In this document: in pieces, positions 17,600 to 25,720 of the stretch
Position numbering within the stretch: the first letter of the stretch is position 1
Layout of the letters: each line of letters starts with the position of its first letter
From: Bacteroides finegoldii DSM 17565
Lineage (GTDB): Bacteria; Bacteroidota; Bacteroidia; Bacteroidales; Bacteroidaceae
Reading direction: 5' to 3'
DNA length: 64,000 nt
NCBI RefSeq assembly: GCF_000156195.1
Contig: NZ_GG688324.1
Location: 54,930 to 118,929, forward strand
Position numbers and translations under genes: made by a program
Notes under the pieces: generated by a model
Seen by the model: the letters and a program-made list of their open reading frames with translations, nothing else
Told to the model about the DNA's origin: nothing
Databases searched by the model: none

Positions 17600-18988
17600 A
17601 TGGACTACACAGGTATGAAAACTTATTTAAAGAAGAACATTATGATGATGTTCGTTTTAGGAGCAGCATTGCTCTTTACATTGCAGGTTGGTGCGCAGAC
17701 TAATGGTAAAACAGGTAAAGGTTTATATGAGTTGTTTAGTACAAGAGTACCAGATGGCGCACAGTGGACTAAGTCGGATCATAGATATGTTCGACATGGA
17801 GGATATTCGAAGAAGTCTGAAAACTACATATATGTAGAAGCCTCTAAAAGTCCTGCCGAGTTAACAGGATTGTCTATTCCTATTCGTGAGAATCCTGGAC
17901 CGGGTGAATATCGTTATATTACTTTTGCATGGATAAAATGGGGAGGGGAGCAAATCGGGATGCAATTTAATGTTTCCGAAGAATCTGCCGGTCAAAAGGG
18001 AAAGAAGTATGACTTTTCCTACATTGCCGGAAAACCGAAAGATCTGATCAATCAGTTGAAAGGTCTTAATCTTGGCGATATGCCCGGACATTGGGTGGTA
18101 ATGACACGTGACCTTTGGAAAGACTTCGGTAATATCACTTTAACCGGAATATCATTTATTTGTCCTGAAAGACGGGATGCCGGCTTTGATGAAATCTTTT
18201 TGGCAAAGACGCAGGAGGATATAAAAAATGCTCCCAAAGTGCTTCCAAGCGAGATTGCTACAGCCGTACCAGTTGAGGAAAGAGATGATGCTCTGATGTA
18301 TGATGAAGCTGCAACAGATAGTGTTGCTGCCGATCAAGGTGTGCAAATAGATTGGGGAGCACAAATTAAAGCAGGTGGTTCAATGATGTATCCTTTATAT
18401 TTATTGGGATTAATTGCACTTGTTATTGCGCTCCAACGACTGATTACTTCGCGCCAAGGTCGTTTGGCTCCGGAACCTTTATGTAAGAGTGTCAATGAAT
18501 GTTTGGTAAACGGTGATTTGAAAGGAGCATTGGCTGCTTGTGATAAATATCCTTCTACACTGGCGAATTCGTTACGGTTCATATTTGAGCATGTGAAAGC
18601 CGGGCGTGAGGCTGTCAGCCAAACTGCAGGTGATATGGCTGCACGTGACATCCGTACCCATCTGGCGCGTATTTATCCTCTGTCTGTTATTGCTTCATTG
18701 GCTCCGTTGATTGGTCTGTTAGGAACAGTTGTCGGTATGATCGAGGCATTCGGTTTGGTGGCTCTTTATGGTGATGAAGGTGGTGCATCTATTTTATCCG
18801 ATTCTATCTCCAAAGCATTGATAACAACTGCTGCCGGTTTGATTATAGCAGCTCCTGCCATCGCATTGTATTTTATTATCAAAAACCGTATCATGCGTAT
18901 GGCTTCATTGGTGGAAGTAGAAGTGGAAAATGTGATAACCAAATTATATCTGGATAATAAGGAGGAAAATCATGAGACTGAACTATGA
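17600..18988 (+). CDS. MotA/TolQ/ExbB-family proton channel with N-terminal extracytoplasmic domain
   Basis: A signal sequence near the N-terminus (starting at ATG 17600, or at ATG 17615 with MKTYLKKN) is followed by about 180 residues resembling a beta-sandwich ('PGPGEYRYITFAWIKWGG', 'GHWVVMTRDLWKDFG'). Residues about 255-460 then form an ExbB/TolQ unit with a transmembrane helix ('MMYPLYLLGLIALVIAL') and the conserved pair 'LAPLIGLLGTVVGMIEAF' and 'ALITTAAGLIIAAPAIALYF'. ExbB proteins use proton flow to power TonB- or Tol-like proteins in the inner membrane. The large N-terminal sensor- or binding-like domain is unusual. Its end overlaps the ExbD gene by 17 bases. Confidence 0.75.
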   Translation: MDYTGMKTYLKKNIMMMFVLGAALLFTLQVGAQTNGKTGKGLYELFSTRVPDGAQWTKSDHRYVRHGGYSKKSENYIYVEASKSPAELTGLSIPIRENPGPGEYRYITFAWIKWGGEQIGMQFNVSEESAGQKGKKYDFSYIAGKPKDLINQLKGLNLGDMPGHWVVMTRDLWKDFGNITLTGISFICPERRDAGFDEIFLAKTQEDIKNAPKVLPSEIATAVPVEERDDALMYDEAATDSVAADQGVQIDWGAQIKAGGSMMYPLYLLGLIALVIALQRLITSRQGRLAPEPLCKSVNECLVNGDLKGALAACDKYPSTLANSLRFIFEHVKAGREAVSQTAGDMAARDIRTHLARIYPLSVIASLAPLIGLLGTVVGMIEAFGLVALYGDEGGASILSDSISKALITTAAGLIIAAPAIALYFIIKNRIMRMASLVEVEVENVITKLYLDNKEENHETEL

Positions 18989-19418
18989 TGAAGATGACAA
19001 GGTAGAAGTGCAAATGTCTCCATTGATAGATTGTGTATTTCTATTGCTTATCTTCTTTTTGGTGACTACGATGATGAAAAAATGGGAAATGCAGATTCCG
19101 CTGACACTTCCTACGATGACTTCGAGCCTGTCTACCACTCGATCAGGAGAAGAGGCTGTGATTATCGCTGTGGATGAGAAGAAGAAAATTTATCAGGTGG
19201 TGGGACATGATGCCTATTCGGGTGAGAGTGTTTACGTGCCACTGAAAGATTTGGATGCTTTTCTGGTTGATTTGCGTAATAGCCGGGGAGTGGAAACGAA
19301 TATTGATGTGACAGCCTACCGCACAGTGCCGGTGAATACTGTGATTGAGATATTTGATCAGTGCCAGATACAGGGGTTCACGCATACACGTGTACGTCTT
19401 GGAAGTAAACCTTATTGA
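18972..19418 (+). CDS. ExbD/TolR-family protein 1
   Basis: A 148-residue protein with one N-terminal transmembrane helix containing the proton-carrying Asp in 'SPLIDCVFLLLIFFLVTTMM', then a periplasmic domain ending in 'IDVTAYRTVPVNTVIEIFDQ'. It overlaps the upstream ExbB-like gene by 17 bases and sits directly before a second ExbD gene, a common arrangement in Bacteroidetes. Confidence 0.85.
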   Translation: MRLNYDEDDKVEVQMSPLIDCVFLLLIFFLVTTMMKKWEMQIPLTLPTMTSSLSTTRSGEEAVIIAVDEKKKIYQVVGHDAYSGESVYVPLKDLDAFLVDLRNSRGVETNIDVTAYRTVPVNTVIEIFDQCQIQGFTHTRVRLGSKPY

Positions 19419-19426
19419 ATAAGCCT

Positions 19427-19852
19427 ATGAGATTATCATTATTTAATAACGAAGAGGAACCGGAAGTTTCGATGTCTCCTTTGATAGACTGTGTGTTCCT
19501 GTTACTTATATTCTTTTTGGTGTCTACTATGACAAAAGTGAAAAACAGGGATATTCCTGTGGACTTGCCTACTTCCCAATCGGCTATTAAATTAAAGCCG
19601 GATGATAAGCAAGCGATTGTGGGACTGGATGCGGAAGGAAATTTTTATTGGGATGGGCAACCTTGTTCTACTAATTTTATGATGGAACAATTGCGACAGA
19701 CGTGCATTACCGATCCGGGAAAGCGTATCCGTATTGATATGGACAGGCATACTCCATTCGGACGGTTTGTGGAAGTGATGGATGCTTGTCAGTTTTATAA
19801 TTTAAGTAATATAGGAATCAGGACATATGACGAAAACTACAACAGGGAGTAG
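19427..19852 (+). CDS. ExbD/TolR-family protein 2
   Basis: I start at ATG 19427 (MRLSLFNNEEE); the frame opens at a TTG at 19415, inside the end of the first ExbD gene. The helix 'MSPLIDCVFLLLIFFLVS' keeps the Asp. The periplasmic part ends in 'RIRIDMDRHTPFGRFVEVMD'. The last 26 bases overlap the start of the next gene, so all four genes of this operon appear translationally linked. Confidence 0.85.
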   Translation: MRLSLFNNEEEPEVSMSPLIDCVFLLLIFFLVSTMTKVKNRDIPVDLPTSQSAIKLKPDDKQAIVGLDAEGNFYWDGQPCSTNFMMEQLRQTCITDPGKRIRIDMDRHTPFGRFVEVMDACQFYNLSNIGIRTYDENYNRE

Positions 19853-21368
19853 CCGTCTGACGGTTTTCTTATCATGGCTGATAGCTCTGATTTGTTTTGC
19901 GGGAGGTGCACTTTATATATGGATGATGCCATCACCGGATCAGGAGGCTATGAATCTGCATATGAAACAGCAGAAAAATCAAAACTCCCGGAAGAATTTG
20001 ACTGAAAAGATGAAACAGGAGCAGGCACAACGAGCGTTGCCTGCTAATTACGCCAGGCAGTTAGTGGAGCAATCAGAGCTCTTGGTAAAGAAAAATTTGG
20101 GCGAACAAATTAAAAAGTTTCGGACGATGGCCGAAACAATGAGACGGCGGAAAGATGATCTGTTAACGAAGGTTGAAAAGAGAAAACTGCCTTGGGGGGC
20201 TCCTGATGATGCAAATGATACATCGAAAGCACGGGCGATTCCTCAAGCAGATAATCCGCCGGTCAATGCTTCGGTGGAAGAACTCTACAGTGCATTGCGT
20301 GATTATGAGGCGGAGATTCAGCAAAACCATTTGGCAGTGAATGCTGCTAAACAATCATTGTCTAAAGGACAGTCGTTTCCCGAAGTATATAGTTCGTTGA
20401 AAGCGGGTGTTTCGCGTATGCCAGGTTTTGATGAATTGATAAAAATGCAGTTGAGGGGAAATGAGTGGATGACTTCGGCGAGTAGTAATGCGAGTGGAGG
20501 ATTGCAGATAGAGAGTACTGCTGATTTGAATAACTATCGTGGATTACTCGGGCAGGCTACCCGGCAGGCTGGATTAGCGCAATCACGTTTGGAAGGTCTT
20601 TTTGGTGCAGTGCGGCAGGCTGGAAATCCGGGTATGGGGCAAGGTAATGGCAAGCCGGGTAGTGGAGGATTGGGTGGTAGTGGAAATGGCACTGGTAGTG
20701 GTATGGGAGGTAGTGGAGAAGTTTCTGCTCCAGGAGGTGGCACAGGTACGTTCAGTGCCTATTCCGGTTCGAAATTGAGTAAAGAGATGGTACGGGCACA
20801 GGCTTTGCCGGGGCGGCGTTTTTCAAAAGACGCTAAGCGTAAGGGATGGCTTTATATCAATACATGGTATATGATTGGGCCTTGGGAGAGCTTTGGTCGA
20901 GAGGATTTCTCCATTGTTCATCCGCCTGAAATATCTATTGATTTTGATGCAGTGTACACTGATGGGCAAGTTGGTACAGGTATTGCAGAGACAGATTCTG
21001 ATCCATTGAAAGTTATTGGTGATGAAGTACGGCTTGACGGAGCACTTCGATGGAAGTTTATGCAGAGTGAATCAATGCATAATGTACCGCCTGTGACTAC
21101 GGGACATTCGACCTACTATGCCTATACAGAACTTTATTTTGATGAGGCAACCACAATGTTGGTGGCTATTGGCACGGATGATAGTGGACGTGTATGGATT
21201 AATGGAAAAGATGTATGGCGTGATTATGGCACTAGTTGGTATAATATTGATGAACATATTGCTCCTTTTCAGTTCCGACAGGGATGGAATAAAGTATTGG
21301 TTCGGTTGGAAAATGGAGGTGGCGGACCGTGTGGGTTTAGTTTTTTGATTATTCCCCAAAGTAAATAG
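19827..21368 (+). CDS. Membrane-anchored coiled-coil protein with Gly-rich linker and C-terminal sandwich domain
   Basis: One N-terminal transmembrane helix (residues about 10-35) is followed by a charged, Gln-rich coiled coil to about residue 190, a Gly/Ser/Asn-rich linker at about 255-310, and a C-terminal domain of 170 residues. That domain ('WYMIGPWESFGREDF', 'AYTELYFDEATTMLVAIGTD', 'GRVWINGKDVW', 'GWNKVLVRLENGGG') resembles jelly-roll or PA14-like sugar-binding folds. There is no TonB-type C-terminus. In position it takes the place of TonB or TolA in an Exb/Tol system, so it may pass energy to an envelope partner. That role is inference. Confidence 0.6.
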   Translation: MTKTTTGSSRLTVFLSWLIALICFAGGALYIWMMPSPDQEAMNLHMKQQKNQNSRKNLTEKMKQEQAQRALPANYARQLVEQSELLVKKNLGEQIKKFRTMAETMRRRKDDLLTKVEKRKLPWGAPDDANDTSKARAIPQADNPPVNASVEELYSALRDYEAEIQQNHLAVNAAKQSLSKGQSFPEVYSSLKAGVSRMPGFDELIKMQLRGNEWMTSASSNASGGLQIESTADLNNYRGLLGQATRQAGLAQSRLEGLFGAVRQAGNPGMGQGNGKPGSGGLGGSGNGTGSGMGGSGEVSAPGGGTGTFSAYSGSKLSKEMVRAQALPGRRFSKDAKRKGWLYINTWYMIGPWESFGREDFSIVHPPEISIDFDAVYTDGQVGTGIAETDSDPLKVIGDEVRLDGALRWKFMQSESMHNVPPVTTGHSTYYAYTELYFDEATTMLVAIGTDDSGRVWINGKDVWRDYGTSWYNIDEHIAPFQFRQGWNKVLVRLENGGGGPCGFSFLIIPQSK

Positions 21369-21423
21369 ATAGATGTGTGTTTAGTTTTAATAGAAAGATT
21401 GTTTAAGGATTAATTATTGGTAG

Positions 21424-21466
21424 AAGTTATGTGAAGGCTTTATGTGCCTTCCATAACTTTCTTTTT
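21424..21466 (+). terminator. Terminator of the ExbB-type operon
   Basis: AAGTTATGTGAAGGC (21424-21438) pairs with GCCTTCCATAACTT (21446-21459), with one bulged base and a 7-base loop, then CTTTTT. It sits 55 bases after the stop at 21368. Confidence 0.75.
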
Positions 21467-21491
21467 ATATGCATTGAATGATTTTTGTACG

Positions 21492-21545
21492 GTTTTGATT
21501 CATTTTAGGACGTTTCTGTCCTAAAAAGGGTGCATCTTTGCATTG
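21492..21545 (+). promoter_or_regulatory. Promoter/operator of the GH105-DUF2264-GH28 operon
   Basis: CATCTTTG (21533-21540) serves as the -7 box. It is preceded by a perfect 9-bp inverted repeat, TTTTAGGAC (21503-21511) and GTCCTAAAA (21518-21526). The block from GTTTTGA at 21492 to the -7 box is matched without gaps upstream of the GH35 gene (25521-25574), with the same 41-base distance. The start codon is 36 bases after the -7 box. Confidence 0.55.
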
Positions 21546-21575
21546 TAATAATAACCACGAAAAACTGTATAATTA

Positions 21576-22748
21576 ATGAACTTTAGAAAAATTTCTTTTT
21601 GGGTATTAAGCTGTGTTTTCAGTATTAGCATGGCAGGATGTAAATCAGGTAAGAGTAACAATCAGAATGAAGCAATTACCGATAGTGTATGGACGAAGTC
21701 AAAGGTTATTGAGACTATTAAGAAGGTAAATGACTATTGGCAGGCGGAGAATCCAGAACCGGCATTTGCCTTTTGGCATCCGGCTGCTTATCATACCGGA
21801 AATATTGCAGCTTATGAAGTAACCGGTAATGAGACTTACAAGAAGTATTCGGAAGCATGGGCTGAAAAGAACCAATGGAAGGGAGCTACTTCTGATGATA
21901 AATCCAAGTGGAAATATAATTATGGTGAAACGATGGAACATGTTCTCTTTGGAGATTGGCAGATTTGTTTCCAGACTTATATTGACTTGTATAACATGGA
22001 CCGTGAGCCGGCAGAGTATAAAATAGCCCGTGCCAAGGAAGTGATGGAATATGAAATGTCAACTCCCAATAATGACTATTGGTGGTGGGCAGACGGATTG
22101 TATATGGTAATGCCGGTGATGACCAAACTTTATAAGGTTACAGGTAATCAGCAATATTTGGATAAACTCTATGAGTACTTTACTTATGCTAAAAATCTCA
22201 TGTATGATGAGGAGAGTGCCCTGTTTTATCGCGATGGAAAATACATCTACCCGAAACATAAGACAAATCAAGGATTGAAAGACTTTTGGTCTAGGGGTAA
22301 CGGTTGGGTGTTTGCAGGTTTGGCTAAAGTTTTGCAGGACCTACCCGAAAATGATGCACATCGTGCTGAATATATTACCATATACCAAGCTATGGCTAAA
22401 TCATTGGCTGCTGCACAACAGGAAGAAGGATACTGGACCCGTAGTTTGTTGGATCCGGTGCAGGCTCCGGGACGTGAAACAAGTGGGACAGCTTTCTTTA
22501 CCTATGGGTATCTTTGGGGTGTGAATAATGGATTTTTGGATAAATCAACTTATGAACCTGTTATAAAACAAGGTTGGAAATACTTGACTGAAATAGCCTT
22601 GCAACCCAATGGAAAGATAGGCTATGTACAACCAATCGGTGAAAGAGCAGACCAACATAAGAATGTAGGACCGGAGACGACTGCGGACTTTGGGGTAGGA
22701 GCTTTCCTGTTGGCGGGTTCTGAAATGGTGAAATATCTGAATAATTAA
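21576..22748 (+). CDS. GH105-type unsaturated glucuronyl/galacturonyl hydrolase, lipoprotein
   Basis: A lipoprotein signal ends at 'SMAGC'. The body has the alpha/alpha-barrel pattern of family 88/105: 'YWQAENPEPAFAFWHPAAYH', 'NDYWWWADGLYMVMPVMTKL' with the catalytic Asp, and 'FWSRGNGWVFAGLAKVL'. At 390 residues it is a normal single-domain enzyme. GH105 enzymes remove the 4,5-unsaturated uronic acid left by pectate or rhamnogalacturonan lyases (family knowledge). The lipobox suggests a periplasmic or surface site. It is followed 24 bases later by the DUF2264 gene and then GH28, which fits pectin side-chain or backbone breakdown. Confidence 0.85.
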   Translation: MNFRKISFWVLSCVFSISMAGCKSGKSNNQNEAITDSVWTKSKVIETIKKVNDYWQAENPEPAFAFWHPAAYHTGNIAAYEVTGNETYKKYSEAWAEKNQWKGATSDDKSKWKYNYGETMEHVLFGDWQICFQTYIDLYNMDREPAEYKIARAKEVMEYEMSTPNNDYWWWADGLYMVMPVMTKLYKVTGNQQYLDKLYEYFTYAKNLMYDEESALFYRDGKYIYPKHKTNQGLKDFWSRGNGWVFAGLAKVLQDLPENDAHRAEYITIYQAMAKSLAAAQQEEGYWTRSLLDPVQAPGRETSGTAFFTYGYLWGVNNGFLDKSTYEPVIKQGWKYLTEIALQPNGKIGYVQPIGERADQHKNVGPETTADFGVGAFLLAGSEMVKYLNN

Positions 22749-22772
22749 AATTGTTTTTTATATTTGAATGTA

Positions 22773-24032
22773 ATGATGAAAAATAAAAATATCCTGGTCT
22801 TCATTTTATTGTGTGTGTTCAGTACAGTAACTTATGCTAAAAAGGGGAAGGTAGAAAAGGAAATCAGTGACCGTGAATATTGGGCACAGATGGCATATAA
22901 GATTGCTGCTCCTGTATTGAGTAATATGAGCAAAGGGGAGTTGAAGAAAAATATGCAGGTGGAAATCAGTCCGACATGGGATGGACGCAGTAAGGATGTG
23001 ACTTACATGGAGTGTTTCGGGCGTCTGATGTCCGGTATTGCTCCCTGGCTTTCCTTGCCCGACGATGATACGGAAGAGGGTAAAATGCGTAAGCAATTGC
23101 GGGAATGGGCTTTGAAGAGCTACGCACATGCTGTTGACCCGGATAGCCCTGATTATCTCTTATGGAGAAATGAAGGACAGCCTTTGGTAGATGCAGCTTA
23201 CATTGCCAGTAGCTTTCTTCGTGCTAAAAAGCAGCTTTGGGAACCATTGGATGAAGTGACAAAACAACGTTATATTAAAGAATTTCAGTTATTGCGTCGG
23301 ATTGATCCGCCATACACAAATTGGCTATTGTTTTCAGCTATGATTGAATCTTTTTTGATGGAAGCCGATGCACAATACGATTTGTTCCGCATTCATACAG
23401 CTGTTCGAAAAGCAGAAGAGTGGTATGTAGGTGATGGCTGGTATTCGGATGGAGAAACTTTTGCATTCGATTACTATAATAGTTATGTGATTCAACCTAT
23501 GTTTGTACAAGTAATGCAGACTGTCAACGATCATAAAGTAATGTTGCATGACCGTAGTTTGGAGATGCAAAAGAAAACAGAAGATTTGGCTAAGAAACGC
23601 ATGCAGCGTTTCGGAATGATTTTGGAACGTTTTATATTTCCTGAAGCATCTTTTCCGGTATTCGGTCGTTCGATGACTTATCGTTTGGGAGTTTTTCAGC
23701 CATTGTCAATGCTTTGCTGGAAAGAAATGCTGCCCGAAGAACTTCCGGAAGGCCAGGTACGTAATGCTTTAACTTGCGTCATGAAACGTTTGTTTGCTGT
23801 TGATGGTAATTTCAATGAGAAAGGATTTTTGCAATTAGGCTTTGCCGGGCATCAGACCGGGCTAGCGGATTGGTATAGTAATAATGGAAGTATGTATATT
23901 ACATCAGAAGTATTTCTACCATTAGGACTTCCTGCCAATCATTCTTTTTGGACTTCAAAACCTCAAGACTGGACCTCTAAAAAGGCGTGGAGTGGACATG
24001 AATTTCCCAAGGATCATGCAATACATTATTAA
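22773..24032 (+). CDS. DUF2264-family protein (possible uronidase)
   Basis: I start at ATG 22773 rather than the TTG three codons earlier. An export signal (MMKNKNILVFILLCVFSTVTYA) is followed by the full DUF2264 pattern: 'REYWAQMAYKIAAPVLSNM', 'TYMECFGRLMSGIAPWLSLP', 'NEGQPLVDAAYIASSFLRA', 'GDGWYSDGETFAFDYYNSY'. I recall that DUF2264 overlaps CAZy family GH154, which has beta-glucuronidase activity; that link is from memory. The stop is directly followed by the ATG of GH28. The likely job is removing uronic acids from pectin fragments in the periplasm. Confidence 0.75.
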   Translation: MMKNKNILVFILLCVFSTVTYAKKGKVEKEISDREYWAQMAYKIAAPVLSNMSKGELKKNMQVEISPTWDGRSKDVTYMECFGRLMSGIAPWLSLPDDDTEEGKMRKQLREWALKSYAHAVDPDSPDYLLWRNEGQPLVDAAYIASSFLRAKKQLWEPLDEVTKQRYIKEFQLLRRIDPPYTNWLLFSAMIESFLMEADAQYDLFRIHTAVRKAEEWYVGDGWYSDGETFAFDYYNSYVIQPMFVQVMQTVNDHKVMLHDRSLEMQKKTEDLAKKRMQRFGMILERFIFPEASFPVFGRSMTYRLGVFQPLSMLCWKEMLPEELPEGQVRNALTCVMKRLFAVDGNFNEKGFLQLGFAGHQTGLADWYSNNGSMYITSEVFLPLGLPANHSFWTSKPQDWTSKKAWSGHEFPKDHAIHY

Positions 24033-25394
24033 ATGAAGAAATTTTTATTTACTATAGGACTGTTGGCTGTCTCTTTTGCAACTCTGTGGGGACAATTCAA
24101 ATATGTGAAAGTGGATGCGCCATTTTCAATGAAGCCAATAAAAGAGTTTATATATCCTGATCAAGATTTCTCCATTGTAAATTATGGTGCTGTAAAAGGA
24201 GGAGAGGCGGATGTTTCTGATGCAATTGCGGGTGCTATAGCTGCTTGTAATCAGGCAGGAGGTGGGAGAGTAGTTATACCTGAAGGAGAATGGTTGACCG
24301 GACCAATCCATCTCAAGAGTAATGTAAACTTGTATTTGGCTGAAGGGGCGGTACTACGTTTTACGGATAATCCTTCTCATTATTTGCCAGCCGTAATGAC
24401 GTCTTGGGAGGGGATGGAATGTTATAACTATTCACCTTTGATTTATGCTCTTGAGTGCAAGAATGTGGCTATTACAGGAACAGGTCTGTTAAGTCCGAAG
24501 ATGGATTGTTGGAAGAAGTGGTTTGCCCGTCCTAAGGCTCACATGGATGCACTTAGAAAGTTGTATACGATGGCATCCAAAGATGTACCTGTTGAAAAAC
24601 GACAGATGGCGGTAGGTGAGAACCATCTTCGTCCGCATCTGATACATTTTAATCGTTGCGAGAATGTACTGCTTGATAGTTTTAAGATTCGTGAAAGCCC
24701 CTTTTGGACGATTCATATGTATATGTGCAATGGCGGGATAGTACGTAATCTGGATGTTAAAGCGCATGGACACAATAATGACGGTATTGATTTGGAGATG
24801 ACTCGTAATTTTTTAGTGGAGGATTGTACCTTTGACCAAGGTGATGATGCGGTGGTGATTAAGGCCGGTCGTAATCGTGACGCCTGGAGATTAAACACTC
24901 CGACTGAAAATATTGTAATTCGTAATTGTAATATTTTGGAAGGGCATACTTTATTAGGAATTGGCAGTGAAATTTCAGGTGGTATTCGTAATGTGTATAT
25001 GCATGATTGTAAAGCACCACAATCTGTACGACGACTTTTCTTTGTGAAGACAAATCATAGACGAGGAGCGTTTGTTGAAAATATTCACATGGAAAATATA
25101 AGAACAGGGCATGTGCAACGTGTATTGGAAATAGATACAGATGTACTCTATCAGTGGAGGGAGCTTGTTCCTACTTATGAAGAACGTATTACTCGTATTG
25201 ATGGCATTTATTTGAAAAATGTGATTTGTGATTCTGCTGATGCGATATATGAGTTAAAGGGGGACGCAAAATTGCCTGTCAGAAATGTGGTTATAAAAGA
25301 CGTACATGTGGATAAGGTGAACGATTTTGTGAAAAAAGTCCATAACGTTAAGAACGTAAAGGAGGATAATGTGACATACGGTTCATTACACTAA
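24033..25394 (+). CDS. GH28 polygalacturonase-type enzyme
   Basis: An export signal (MKKFLFTIGLLAVSFATLWG) leads into a right-handed beta-helix protein of 453 residues. The GH28 catalytic motifs are visible in order: 'HGHNNDGIDLE' (N-x-D), 'FDQGDDAVVIKAG' (DD), 'LEGHTLLGIGSE' (G-H), then 'VRRLFFVKTNHRRG' near the usual R-x-K site. GH28 enzymes cleave galacturonic acid links in homogalacturonan or rhamnogalacturonan. The gene starts on the base after the DUF2264 stop and ends at a clear terminator. Confidence 0.85.
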   Translation: MKKFLFTIGLLAVSFATLWGQFKYVKVDAPFSMKPIKEFIYPDQDFSIVNYGAVKGGEADVSDAIAGAIAACNQAGGGRVVIPEGEWLTGPIHLKSNVNLYLAEGAVLRFTDNPSHYLPAVMTSWEGMECYNYSPLIYALECKNVAITGTGLLSPKMDCWKKWFARPKAHMDALRKLYTMASKDVPVEKRQMAVGENHLRPHLIHFNRCENVLLDSFKIRESPFWTIHMYMCNGGIVRNLDVKAHGHNNDGIDLEMTRNFLVEDCTFDQGDDAVVIKAGRNRDAWRLNTPTENIVIRNCNILEGHTLLGIGSEISGGIRNVYMHDCKAPQSVRRLFFVKTNHRRGAFVENIHMENIRTGHVQRVLEIDTDVLYQWRELVPTYEERITRIDGIYLKNVICDSADAIYELKGDAKLPVRNVVIKDVHVDKVNDFVKKVHNVKNVKEDNVTYGSLH

Positions 25395-25417
25395 CTAACC
25401 TTTATTATATATGTTGG

Positions 25418-25457
25418 TCCCGTCAATACTGTAAAATGTATTGGCGGGATTTTTTTA
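25418..25457 (+). terminator. Terminator after the GH28 gene
   Basis: TCCCGTCAATAC (25418-25429) pairs with GTATTGGCGGGA (25438-25449), with one G-T pair and an 8-base loop, followed by eight T. Confidence 0.8.
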
Positions 25458-25520
25458 TAATGAATAAAAAAATCGCTGTTAAAAAGTAAGATTTAAACTA
25501 TATTGAATGAATATTGTCCT

Positions 25521-25574
25521 GTTTTGACCGATTTGAAGACCTTTGTATAAAAAGAATATCTCATCTTTGCAATG
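25521..25574 (+). promoter_or_regulatory. Promoter/operator of the GH35 gene, matching that of GH105
   Basis: GTTTTGA at 25521, ATTT, GAC and TTT follow at the same offsets as in the block at 21492, then CATCTTTGCA (25562-25571) at the same 41-base distance. The start codon is about 150 bases downstream, so there is a long leader. The rest of the 25395-25720 gap shows only the terminator and AT-rich leader. Confidence 0.5.
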
Positions 25575-25720
25575 CATTTAGTTTTCAATAGGTAATAGTT
25601 TTAGTTTTTAGGTAACACATCGATTGATTTGCAAATTCGCTGTCGGTCTGAATGGAAACATTGACCGATGGTGGATTTATTTGGAAATAGTATTGTATCA
25701 TGAAAACAATAGATTAGAAA

